From: a virus
Length of the DNA: 64,000 bases
Reading direction: 5' to 3' (one strand)
IMG/VR virus record: IMGVR_UViG_3300047548_000145
Coordinates: 1 to 64,000 of that record
The notes under the pieces: model-generated
Told to the model about the DNA's origin: nothing
Seen by the model: the letters and a program-made list of their open reading frames with translations, nothing else
The model's database searches: none
Position numbers and translations under genes: made by a program
In this document: one piece after another, positions 28,367 through 36,690 of the stretch
Layout: each line of letters starts with the position of its first letter
Numbering within the stretch: the first letter of the stretch is position 1

Positions 28367-30289
28367 ATGTTAGGTTTAGGCTTGGGTGTAAGCAAGTCTG
28401 GCACAACTAAAGATGCAGCCAGTTCTTTGCTCAGTTCCTACATTTCCAGAGTAACTACTGCTGGTGGTTATCTTGAGGGTAATGGATGTGCTCTTCAGAA
28501 ACTTAGGTCTTTAAAGACTCAAGGATTGCTAAATGACGCTTCTTGGGTGCTTATTCCAGAGGGTATTGAGGAAGATATTGTATATGCCCAAAAGTCAACC
28601 AATGGATTGGGGGATTTGACCTTCACCCGTGCGAGCGATGCCACCCGTACCAATAGTGCAGGGGTGATTGAACGGACTCCGTGGAATCTACTTACGTCAT
28701 CGGAAATGTTTACCGATGCAACTTGGACGAAAAGAAACGGCACTATATCTGCAAATGTTGTAAATGCCCCAAATGGAACGTTAACTGCTGACAAAATTGT
28801 AGAGGCTGCTACAACTGGATTTCACTCTATACTGCAATCAAATACTTCTCGTCTTGGCGTAGCATATACCTTCTCGGTTTATCTTAAAGCAGCTGAAAGA
28901 ACTTGGGCATTGGTTTGGTTTGATGCCGAAATCGCTGGTGCTTATGTTAATTTGTCAACTGGCGAACTTGGAACGGTTTCCGCTGGGGTTACCGCAAGTG
29001 TAACAAGTGTTGGCGATGGATGGTATAGGTGTGTTATTTCGAAGAATATAGTCACTGGTGCGAATGTTGCGGTATATACAGCAACAAGCAACGGAGGAGC
29101 ATCTTACGTTGGAAATGGAACAAGCGGTCTTTTTGCTTGGGGAGCCCAACTCGTTGAAGGCACAGACGCAAAGCCCTACTTCGCAACTACCAACCGCCAA
29201 GATGTACCACGCCTGGACTACCGCAATGCAGACGGGAGTTTGAGTACTTGTCCTCGGCTCTTGCTTGAACCCCAGCGCACCAACTCCATCCGCAACTCAA
29301 CGATGGTGGGGGCGGTGGCGGGTAGTCCTGGGACTTTGCCTACGAATTGGGGGGTAACAAGTGGGGGGTTAACGCAAACAATTGTAGGGGTCGGAACTGA
29401 AGACGGACTACCATACATTGACGTGCGATTAAACGGCACGGCAACTGGAACCGCTGCACAAATAAGTAGCGAAGGTGTAGCACAAATTGTAGCTGCTCAA
29501 GGCCAAGTTTGGGCAAATTCAATTTATGCAAAAGTAATAAGCGCCCCAAATCCGCCACTTTCGTATGACATTTCATTTCGTGAAGGAGATTCGGGCAGCA
29601 ATTTAATAGCAACTGGAACGGTGCCTTTTACACCGACCTCGGTACTAACAAGATTTTCAGCAACCAGAACACTAACAGGAGCTGCTACCACCCGTATTCA
29701 GCCAAGGATTCAAATTAACCTCACCAACGGAGCCGCCTACGACTTCACCATCCGCATCGCTGCTCCTCAAATGGAATTGGGGGCAACTGCAAGTACGTTC
29801 ATTCCTACAACGACTGCTGCGGTGACGAGGTTGGCAGATTTTGCAAATAAGACTGGGGTTTCTGATTTGATTGGGCAGACGGAGGGGACTTTTTATACAG
29901 ATTTGCAAATAAGCCAAACAACCACAAGGGCTATATTTTCACTTGACATAGGAACTACCACTAATTACATAGCAGCAACTACAAATACTACTAATCAGGT
30001 GAGGGTAGCCATTGCTCAAGCAGGTTCGGCAACTAACGTAATAACGTCATCTGCTCTAACTTTGGGACGGCATAAATTGGCTATTGCTTACAAATCTGGT
30101 GATTATGCGCTTTACATTGATGGAGTTCAAGCAGGCACAAGTAGTTCAACAAACTTCCCGATTGGTGTATTGAGTCAAATTATACTTGCAAGTTCTGGTT
30201 ATGGCCAATTGAGCGATGGCTATGCCCAAGCTGCTCTATTCCCTACCCGATTGACAAACGCCCAACTGGCACAACTCACCACGCTATGA
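28367..30289 (+). CDS. Receptor-binding/adhesin protein with carbohydrate-binding and LamG-like domains
   Basis: 640 residues. An N-terminal anchor carries TFTRASDATRTNSAGVIE (about 85-102), a motif I recognise in phage fibres. Two similar beta modules with WNLLTSSEMFTDATWTK... and DGWYRCVISKNI look carbohydrate-binding. The C-terminal domain (RHKLAIAYKSGDYALYIDGV) is concanavalin/LamG-like. Codon choice and the G-rich stretches at 29300-29380 differ from neighbouring genes, suggesting recent exchange, as expected for host-range determinants. Confidence 0.7.
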   Translation: MLGLGLGVSKSGTTKDAASSLLSSYISRVTTAGGYLEGNGCALQKLRSLKTQGLLNDASWVLIPEGIEEDIVYAQKSTNGLGDLTFTRASDATRTNSAGVIERTPWNLLTSSEMFTDATWTKRNGTISANVVNAPNGTLTADKIVEAATTGFHSILQSNTSRLGVAYTFSVYLKAAERTWALVWFDAEIAGAYVNLSTGELGTVSAGVTASVTSVGDGWYRCVISKNIVTGANVAVYTATSNGGASYVGNGTSGLFAWGAQLVEGTDAKPYFATTNRQDVPRLDYRNADGSLSTCPRLLLEPQRTNSIRNSTMVGAVAGSPGTLPTNWGVTSGGLTQTIVGVGTEDGLPYIDVRLNGTATGTAAQISSEGVAQIVAAQGQVWANSIYAKVISAPNPPLSYDISFREGDSGSNLIATGTVPFTPTSVLTRFSATRTLTGAATTRIQPRIQINLTNGAAYDFTIRIAAPQMELGATASTFIPTTTAAVTRLADFANKTGVSDLIGQTEGTFYTDLQISQTTTRAIFSLDIGTTTNYIAATTNTTNQVRVAIAQAGSATNVITSSALTLGRHKLAIAYKSGDYALYIDGVQAGTSSSTNFPIGVLSQIILASSGYGQLSDGYAQAALFPTRLTNAQLAQLTTL

Positions 30290-30606
30290 CCTATCTAAAA
30301 CACGCTTGGCCAACCGAAGGCCAATTCATCACCGATATGCTTTCAGCAGGATTCGCCACGATGGAAGAAGACCAAATCACGTTTGTTGATTGCTACGTTC
30401 ATCAAATCGGACTTGTTGAAAACGACCCACGTTGGGCAGTTGACATCATCTGGACGGGTGACGTACAATTTGAATCTTTGTGCGTGTGGCCTACGCCAGG
30501 TAGTGCTGTTCACTTTTTCGCAGGCTATGAAGCTCAGTACGCTGCTGACTTTTGTGCAAACAATCCTGAATCTCCATTTTGTACCTTAGCACTTGAAAAT
30601 GAGTAA
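30286..30606 (+). CDS. Conserved hypothetical linked to adhesin, 106 aa
   Basis: ATGA overlap with the adhesin. MTYLKHAWPTEGQFITDMLS, then aromatic-rich beta sequence ending AHF/FAGYEAQYAADFCANNP. I recall this family next to receptor-binding genes in Bacteroidota phages. It may be a fibre chaperone or tip component. Confidence 0.6.
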   Translation: MTYLKHAWPTEGQFITDMLSAGFATMEEDQITFVDCYVHQIGLVENDPRWAVDIIWTGDVQFESLCVWPTPGSAVHFFAGYEAQYAADFCANNPESPFCTLALENE

Positions 30607-30608
30607 CG

Positions 30609-30770
30609 ATGAAACACGATAGCACAGAGGCCGTAGCAGCATCTTGGGGGCTTACTATAGGTGGCCTAACATTGGCACAAGTACACCAGATTGCTGGTCT
30701 ATTTGTAATGGTAGTATCCTTCTGCTACACTCTGTGGCGTTGGCATAGAGATATTAAAAACGGAAAATGA
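30609..30770 (+). CDS. Small membrane protein, holin candidate 1, 53 aa
   Basis: ATG 30609 to TGA 30768-30770. One transmembrane helix (LTLAQVHQIAGLFVMVVSF) with a basic tail (RWHRDIKNGK). ATGA overlap with the next membrane gene. Place in the lysis cassette suggests a holin or antiholin. Confidence 0.6.
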   Translation: MKHDSTEAVAASWGLTIGGLTLAQVHQIAGLFVMVVSFCYTLWRWHRDIKNGK

Positions 30771-30973
30771 ACTTGCTTATAGAACGCATCTTCAAGAACT
30801 GGAAGACCACACTGCTGGGCTTGGCTATGATAGTCGCCTGCTTTGTGTTGGTATTCCTAGAGAAGGCTACACTATCTGAAGCCTCTATGTTCATTGTAGG
30901 TGGGTTCACTATGCTGTTCTTACGTGACAGCGCAGACTCGGCAAAGCCAACAAAGAAGTACGATGGAGAGTGA
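30767..30973 (+). CDS. Small membrane protein, holin candidate 2, 68 aa
   Basis: Two hydrophobic segments: LLGLAMIVACFVLVFLE (17-33) and ASMFIVGGFTMLFL (39-52), with charged ends. Directly precedes and overlaps the endolysin gene. The pair with 30609 could act as holin and antiholin. Confidence 0.6.
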   Translation: MNLLIERIFKNWKTTLLGLAMIVACFVLVFLEKATLSEASMFIVGGFTMLFLRDSADSAKPTKKYDGE

Positions 30974-31433
30974 ATACTTTGAACTCTGGGAAGTAGAAGC
31001 CTCGCACACTGCGAAGCGTCTAGGCATTGACAACACCGCACCTAAGGATGTTGTAAAGAATGCTGAGTACTTAGCTCAACAGCTTTTAGATAAGGTACGT
31101 GAGCACTTCGGTGTGCCTGTGTACACGTCCTCTTGGTATCGCTCTCCCGCCTTGAATAAGAAGGTGAAAGGTTCATCTACCTCACTCCACCTGACGGGGT
31201 CTGCAGTAGACATTGATATGGATGGACGTAACTCCATCTCCAACAGACAGATATTCGAATACATCAAGGACAACTTGCTGTTCACAGAACTAATCCTAGA
31301 ACATCCTGATAAGAACGGTAACCCAGCGTGGGTACACGTAGCTCTTGTAAAGGGAAGAGAGGAAGAGATGGAAGTATTAATCGCTAAAAGAAACAAAGAT
31401 GGCAAGACTGTTTATTCTCCTTATTCTGCTTAG
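30963..31433 (+). CDS. Endolysin, peptidase M15-like
   Basis: Start at 30963 (MESEYFELWEVEASHTAKRL), not the longer frame from 30900 inside the holin gene. The zinc site of M15 D,D-peptidases is visible: SSTSLHLTGSAVDIDMDGR with His76 and Asp83, and NPAWVHVAL with His125. SSWYRSPALN upstream is also typical. It would cut peptide cross-links of the host wall at lysis. No signal peptide, so it depends on a holin. Confidence 0.85.
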   Translation: MESEYFELWEVEASHTAKRLGIDNTAPKDVVKNAEYLAQQLLDKVREHFGVPVYTSSWYRSPALNKKVKGSSTSLHLTGSAVDIDMDGRNSISNRQIFEYIKDNLLFTELILEHPDKNGNPAWVHVALVKGREEEMEVLIAKRNKDGKTVYSPYSA

Positions 31434-31803
31434 TTCCTGCTCTGCGGAGTGGCACCTAAAGAAGGCACTGAAGAAAGACCCCAAGATTATAGAGACCAAG
31501 GTTATCAATATCTACGATACCCTGTGGACTAACTCTATTAAGTTCAAGGACTCTGTCAACATTGACTTCAAGGACAGCCTTATTATTACGAACGATACCG
31601 TGCAGGTAAAGCTGTACAAGAAAGGTAAGCGTCAACTTATCGTTAAGACGGTAGTTAAGCCATACCCTATCTACAAGAAGGTGAGAATCGTGGAGACTAA
31701 GTACAAGCGGCACTGGAACAGTATTCTGTGGCAAGTAGTATTTGCTGTTGGTTCCGTGTACTGTGCTGGCATTGTAATCAACAACTTGCTAAACAGAAAG
31801 TAA
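31399..31803 (+). CDS. Unimolecular-spanin-like lipoprotein, 134 aa
   Basis: The N-terminus MARLFILLILLSSCSAEW is a lipoprotein signal with lipobox LSSC (Cys14). A periplasmic stretch with coiled/beta character (residues 20-100) leads to a C-terminal transmembrane helix (ILWQVVFAVGSVYCAGIVI). An outer-membrane lipid anchor plus an inner-membrane helix in one chain is the architecture of u-spanins, which fuse the two membranes at lysis. It overlaps the endolysin gene by 35 bases. Confidence 0.7.
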   Translation: MARLFILLILLSSCSAEWHLKKALKKDPKIIETKVINIYDTLWTNSIKFKDSVNIDFKDSLIITNDTVQVKLYKKGKRQLIVKTVVKPYPIYKKVRIVETKYKRHWNSILWQVVFAVGSVYCAGIVINNLLNRK

Positions 31804-34800
31804 GTGGGTCTTATAGACGTATATAGAATCAACCCTGCGGACTCATTCTCCGTAAAGAGCGCTTCCCTAAAGAAGCAGCAGGACATCACGTACTTCACGC
31901 TCCTAGCGAAGATACGTGGAGATCTTAACCTTACTTCTATAGACAGCAATGTAGACAACTGGAACTCCGCATACGACAACGTAGTGGTGTCAGGCAATGT
32001 CACGGGATACAATACCAAAACCATCAACCTAGTACGTAGGGATGGCTCTGTAGTGTCATTCAGCTTTGAGGACTTAAATTCTCCAGAAGTTGACACGCTT
32101 GATACGGTCACCACCAGAGGAAACGTGACTGTGAATACCATAGACGTAGGTGGGGTAAAGACAGACTACGTTCAATTTGACACCACAGCTAGTCCTACGC
32201 TCAGCGTTGGGATGATGGCCTGGAATACTACTGATGGTACTGCAGACATTCGGTTGATGGGCAACAACGTTACCTTGCAGGTTGGTCAGGAGGAAGTAAT
32301 CAGAGTTGTAAACAAGACAGGCTCTAACCTTCTAGAGTCTCAGTATAAGGTAGTGAGGGTACGTACTGCTGCTGAGGGTGGTGCTCAAGGGCAAAGACTT
32401 GCCGTACTTCTTGCTCAGGCAAACAGCAGGGCGAATCACAGCGGTGTCCTTGGACTTGTTACTGAGAACATAAACAACAACCAAGAAGGATTTGTTACCG
32501 CCTTTGGTTTTATTAGAAACATAAATACAACTGGAAATCTTCAGGGAGAGAGTTGGTCTGACGGAGATGCGCTATGGCTGTCTGCAACTGTGGCTGGGAA
32601 TGTTACTAACATTGAACCTGCTGACCACCCCGTACAGATTGGCTATGTGACATATGCACACCAAAATAACGGGAAGATATTTGTAAAGATTGAAAATGGA
32701 GTTGATGAATTATCTGAACTGCACGATGTAAAAATTACGTCTATAGCGAACAACCAGATATTAAAGTACAATTCTTTTACTCAGCGATGGGAGAACGTAA
32801 ATATATCTTCTGTAGCTGCAACACTAGCATTTAGCACTATCGCTGTGTCTGGGCAATTTAGTATAGTAGCTGACTCTACAGCTGATACACTTACTGTTGC
32901 TGCTGGCACTGGTATGTCTATTACGACAAATGCTGGAACTGATACGCTAACAATTACAAATAACGACAGAGGGTCTTCTCAGAATATCTTCAAGAATATA
33001 GCAGTAGCAGGACAGAGCACAGTAGTAGCTGATAGTAATAACGACACGCTTACCCTTATTGCTGGGTCTAATGTTACCATCACCACCGATGCTGTCAATG
33101 ATACGATTACCATCAACTCTACGGGTGGTGGTGGAGGTGCTAGCGGAACTGTTACGTATGTAGATGTAGTAGGAGGTACTGGCATCAGTACTACGGGTGG
33201 ACCTGTAACTACCACTGGTACCATTACCGTTACCAATACCGACCCAGGGTCTGCGCAGAATATATTTAAGAATGTAGCAGTAAGCGGTCAGAGCGATATT
33301 GTAGCAGACTCTAACAACGACACGTTAACTGTTGCTGGAGGTACTGGCATATCTCTAACTACGAATGCAACTACAGACACGCTTACCATTACAAACTCAG
33401 CCCCCGACCAGACTGTAGTACTTACCGCTGGAGCAAACGTATCCATTACGGGAACGTATCCTTCGTTTACCATCGCATCTAGCGACCAGTTTGTAGGCAC
33501 GGTAACTTCCGTAAACCTTACTGCAGGAACGGGTATGGCTGTCTCTGGAGGCCCCATCACCACAAGCGGCTCTATAACCGTCACCAACAACGACAGAGGA
33601 TCTTCTCAGAACATATTCAAGGTTATAGACGTGGCAGGACAGACTCCCGTCACTGCAACGAGCAACAGCACTGTCTTAACAGTAGAAGCTGGAACAGGTA
33701 TCTCTGTAACTACAAACGCACTAGCTGGTTCTATACGGTTCACCAACTCAGACCTGGGTTCTGCACAGAACATATTCAAGAACATAGCAGTAAGTGGAAG
33801 TAGTACTATCGTAGCGGACAACAACAATGACACGCTAACGGTAACGGCTGGTACTGGAATAACTTTGTCTGGTAATGCTACCACTGATACGTTAACGATA
33901 ACAAACAGTGCCCCCGACCAAGTTGTTAGTATCACTGGTGCTGGCACTACCACTGTAAGTGGGACGTATCCAAACTTTACTGTAACCTCTAACGACCAGT
34001 ATGTAGGAACCGTAACTTCTGTGGGTGTTACAGCAGGAACTGGCATTACCGTTTCAGGGTCTCCTATTACTAGCAGCGGGTCTATAACTGTTACTAATAA
34101 CGACAGGGGTTCTAGTCAGAATATATTTAAGAATGTTGCCGTACCTGGAAGCCCTACTATAGTAGCAGCTAACAATAACGATACTTTCACAATTAAACCA
34201 GGCAGCGGTATATCCGCCACGACAACTGGAAATGACATAACGCTGTCAAATACTGACCCAGGTTCTACGCAAAACATATTTAAAAACATTGCAGTAGCTG
34301 GACAGTCTACCATCGTTGCTGATAGCAACAACGATACTCTTACCCTTGTTGCTGGATCTAATGTTACGCTGACTACAAATGCGACAACAGATTCTGTAAC
34401 CATAGATGTATCCACACCTTCATCTGCAACTCCTGCTGACGCTATATACCAAAGGGATTACGCATCTCCGTTTGTAATTCCAGGCACCTGGGCTGTTGTT
34501 AATATAAACTCTTTTGATATTAGAGTGTCTGTAAACAAGACACCTGCAGACGACAACAGAGCGTATTTCTTTGTGACATTTGAGGTAGAGAGTACAGAGT
34601 CTGGTCCACAGTTCCGTATGTTTAAGTATAAGCTGTACAACTCTACTCTTGCGGCAGATGTGACAGATTCAGAATCTTACTGGGTTGGTTATATGTACGG
34701 AACATCAGAAGTGCCATATACTACCTTTTCCTTCCATATTCCTAGTGATGACTCAAATCTAACCGCTGGAGACGTTATAGAACTTCAGGTACAAGAGCTT

Positions 34801-34863
34801 TCAGCAGGCACTGCGCCTAACATTACCTATGCGGCATTAAGCTACATCGATGCTGTTGGATAA
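31804..34863 (+). CDS. Repeat-containing tail fibre/adhesin, 1019 aa
   Basis: Starts with GTG right after the preceding stop. Residues about 345-880 hold six repeats with the core GS-[AST]-QNIFK-x-[IV]-[AD]-V followed by a VADSNNDTLTL-like strand, plus one degenerate copy. Longer spacers NSAPDQ...TYPSFTI occur in repeats 2 and 4, giving an A-B alternation. The last 140 residues form a different beta domain (YQRDYASPFVIPGTWAVV) likely at the tip. Trimeric beta-fibre is the expected structure. Confidence 0.75.
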   Translation: MGLIDVYRINPADSFSVKSASLKKQQDITYFTLLAKIRGDLNLTSIDSNVDNWNSAYDNVVVSGNVTGYNTKTINLVRRDGSVVSFSFEDLNSPEVDTLDTVTTRGNVTVNTIDVGGVKTDYVQFDTTASPTLSVGMMAWNTTDGTADIRLMGNNVTLQVGQEEVIRVVNKTGSNLLESQYKVVRVRTAAEGGAQGQRLAVLLAQANSRANHSGVLGLVTENINNNQEGFVTAFGFIRNINTTGNLQGESWSDGDALWLSATVAGNVTNIEPADHPVQIGYVTYAHQNNGKIFVKIENGVDELSELHDVKITSIANNQILKYNSFTQRWENVNISSVAATLAFSTIAVSGQFSIVADSTADTLTVAAGTGMSITTNAGTDTLTITNNDRGSSQNIFKNIAVAGQSTVVADSNNDTLTLIAGSNVTITTDAVNDTITINSTGGGGGASGTVTYVDVVGGTGISTTGGPVTTTGTITVTNTDPGSAQNIFKNVAVSGQSDIVADSNNDTLTVAGGTGISLTTNATTDTLTITNSAPDQTVVLTAGANVSITGTYPSFTIASSDQFVGTVTSVNLTAGTGMAVSGGPITTSGSITVTNNDRGSSQNIFKVIDVAGQTPVTATSNSTVLTVEAGTGISVTTNALAGSIRFTNSDLGSAQNIFKNIAVSGSSTIVADNNNDTLTVTAGTGITLSGNATTDTLTITNSAPDQVVSITGAGTTTVSGTYPNFTVTSNDQYVGTVTSVGVTAGTGITVSGSPITSSGSITVTNNDRGSSQNIFKNVAVPGSPTIVAANNNDTFTIKPGSGISATTTGNDITLSNTDPGSTQNIFKNIAVAGQSTIVADSNNDTLTLVAGSNVTLTTNATTDSVTIDVSTPSSATPADAIYQRDYASPFVIPGTWAVVNINSFDIRVSVNKTPADDNRAYFFVTFEVESTESGPQFRMFKYKLYNSTLAADVTDSESYWVGYMYGTSEVPYTTFSFHIPSDDSNLTAGDVIELQVQELSAGTAPNITYAALSYIDAVG

Positions 34864-34867
34864 GCAT

Positions 34868-34875
34868 TATCTTTG
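34868..34875 (+). promoter_or_regulatory. -7 box (TATCTTTG)
   Basis: TAnnTTTG box 18 bp before the ATG at 34894; no -33 TTG. Confidence 0.5.
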
Positions 34876-34893
34876 TATTAAATTTAAATCCAT

Positions 34894-35151
34894 ATGAACC
34901 AAGAAAACAAGAAACTCGAACAGAGCGAATTGGACAGCCTCAAGCAGGCAGTTCAGAACACCGCAGAGCTGGAAGCAGCAATCGCAAAGCTGTCTATCCG
35001 CAGACTATCCATCCAGGGTGAGATTGAATCTTACTTTGAAAAGTGGAAGCATCACGCAGAACAGCTTGAAGGTATTCGCAAATCCATCGCTGAGAAATAC
35101 GGAGATGGATCTATTAACATTGAAGACGGAACCTTTACACCTAAGGAATAA
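34894..35151 (+). CDS. Small coiled-coil protein, 85 aa
   Basis: MNQENKKLEQSELDSLKQAV, predominantly charged helix (ELEAAIAKLSIRRLSIQGEI) and an acidic end. A related coiled-coil gene near the scaffold is common in phages of this type. It may be an assembly chaperone. Confidence 0.6.
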   Translation: MNQENKKLEQSELDSLKQAVQNTAELEAAIAKLSIRRLSIQGEIESYFEKWKHHAEQLEGIRKSIAEKYGDGSINIEDGTFTPKE

Positions 35152-35435
35152 TGGACGAACGTATCAAGAATCTGTTGCAGAAGAATGGGCTTAGCGGGGT
35201 TAACAAACCCAAGCGCACACCTAGCCATCCCAAGAAGTCACACGTGGTGCTGGCTAAAGATGGCAACAAGGTTAGGCTTATTCGTTTTGGAGAACAGGGG
35301 GCTGATACAGTTACAGAGAGTAACCCTTCACCGCAGAGAGCAAAGAAGCGGGCTAGCTTCAAGGCACGTCACGCTAAGAATATTGCCAAGGGTAAGATGA
35401 GTGCTGCTTGGTGGGCCGATCGCTATAAGTGGTGA
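35151..35435 (+). CDS. Conserved small basic protein, 94 aa
   Basis: MDERIKNLLQKNGLSGVNKP, KRTPSHPKKSHVVLAKDG, and the strongly conserved KARHAKNIAKGKMSAAWWAD end (recalled as a DUF6321-like family). Very basic; possibly packaged with DNA or part of the head. Overlaps the previous stop by one base. Confidence 0.75.
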   Translation: MDERIKNLLQKNGLSGVNKPKRTPSHPKKSHVVLAKDGNKVRLIRFGEQGADTVTESNPSPQRAKKRASFKARHAKNIAKGKMSAAWWADRYKW

Positions 35436-35480
35436 AAATCAACAAGTTACATACGCAAACACACGCTTGATATTTTTTGA

Positions 35481-35488
35481 TAATTTTG
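35481..35488 (+). promoter_or_regulatory. -7 box (TAATTTTG)
   Basis: TAnnTTTG box 28 bp before the scaffold-like gene, in an AT-rich 80-bp gap. Confidence 0.45.
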
Positions 35489-35516
35489 CTTTTGTTAAAC
35501 CAATAATTTAATTAAG

Positions 35517-36671
35517 ATGAGTGATTCTTTGAATAACGATGACTTGAAGGCCCTAGGCTTTGATGTCTCTGATACTATGCCAGGTGATGTCTCACTAGAA
35601 GGAGTTGATTTTGACAACTCAGGACAGGGAGATGGAGACTTGTCTCAGGTATTCGGTCCAGCAGATATTGATCTGACTAAGACTGCAGAACCTGAACCAA
35701 CAGCCTCGGAGCCAGCAACGGGAAGCGCACCTGCGTCTACTGAACCTGCTCCAGATAGTTCTTTAAATAGTGAACCCCAATCGCAAGACATTTCTGATGA
35801 GGAAATTGAATCTGTTGTATTGGACTTTCTGAGCGAGCGGCTCGGACGTTCAATTGCCAGCCTAGAGGAACTCACAGCAACGTCAAGCGAAGCACAGCGA
35901 GAAATCGATGAGCGTGTGAAGGTGATTGCAGACTTCGTTGAGAAGACTGGCAGATCTCCAGAAGACTGGTTCCGATACCAATCACTCAACCCATCCGATA
36001 TGGATGATATGAGTGCTGTCCGTCTTAAGATGGCGAATGAGTATCCTAATCTGTCCTCAGAAGAGGTCGGCCTGCTTGTCAACTCTCAGTACAAACTCGA
36101 TGAGGATATGTACTCAGAGGATGAAGTCAGATTGTCTAAGCTACGTTTAAAGATTGACGCAGAAAAGGCTAGGAATGAGATTGAATCTGTTCGCAGTTCA
36201 TACCTTATGCCGAAGCCTAAGGAACAGAATCAGGAAGCCGTTTATGAGTCTCCGTTCGATGATTCTTGGAGAGGTCAATTGTACAAGGAGGTTGATGAAT
36301 TTGAATCGATTGAGTTTGAACTCGGTCAGGACAAGTCCTTCAAGTTCGGTATTAACGACACCTACAAGAACGAACTGAAACAAAAGAACGGTAATCTGGA
36401 GACTTTCTTTGACCAGTACGTGAACGAGAAAGGGGACTGGAACTACGAGATGCTGAACGCACACAGAACTGTTTTGGACAACATTGATGAAATTGTCAAG
36501 AATGTCTACAACCAGGGCCTGTCGGACGGTCAGCGCAAACTTGTAGAGAAGGCCGCTAACGTTGACGCTGGATCACCGAACCCAGTCAATGTTCCAACAA
36601 ATGATGCTGTTCTAGAGCAGTTGAGGAATGCTTTAGGACAGTCCGACAATCTCCTCAGATTCCGTGTTTAA
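35517..36671 (+). CDS. Scaffold-like protein, 384 aa
   Basis: Acidic, low-complexity N-terminus (Glu/Pro/Ser/Thr, residues 40-95) and a helical C-terminal half with DEIVKNVYNQGLSDGQRKLV. Position directly before the major capsid gene, acidity and helicity match phage scaffolding proteins, which shape the prohead and leave before DNA entry. Confidence 0.7.
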   Translation: MSDSLNNDDLKALGFDVSDTMPGDVSLEGVDFDNSGQGDGDLSQVFGPADIDLTKTAEPEPTASEPATGSAPASTEPAPDSSLNSEPQSQDISDEEIESVVLDFLSERLGRSIASLEELTATSSEAQREIDERVKVIADFVEKTGRSPEDWFRYQSLNPSDMDDMSAVRLKMANEYPNLSSEEVGLLVNSQYKLDEDMYSEDEVRLSKLRLKIDAEKARNEIESVRSSYLMPKPKEQNQEAVYESPFDDSWRGQLYKEVDEFESIEFELGQDKSFKFGINDTYKNELKQKNGNLETFFDQYVNEKGDWNYEMLNAHRTVLDNIDEIVKNVYNQGLSDGQRKLVEKAANVDAGSPNPVNVPTNDAVLEQLRNALGQSDNLLRFRV

Positions 36672-36690
36672 CACATAAAACAAAAGAAAA

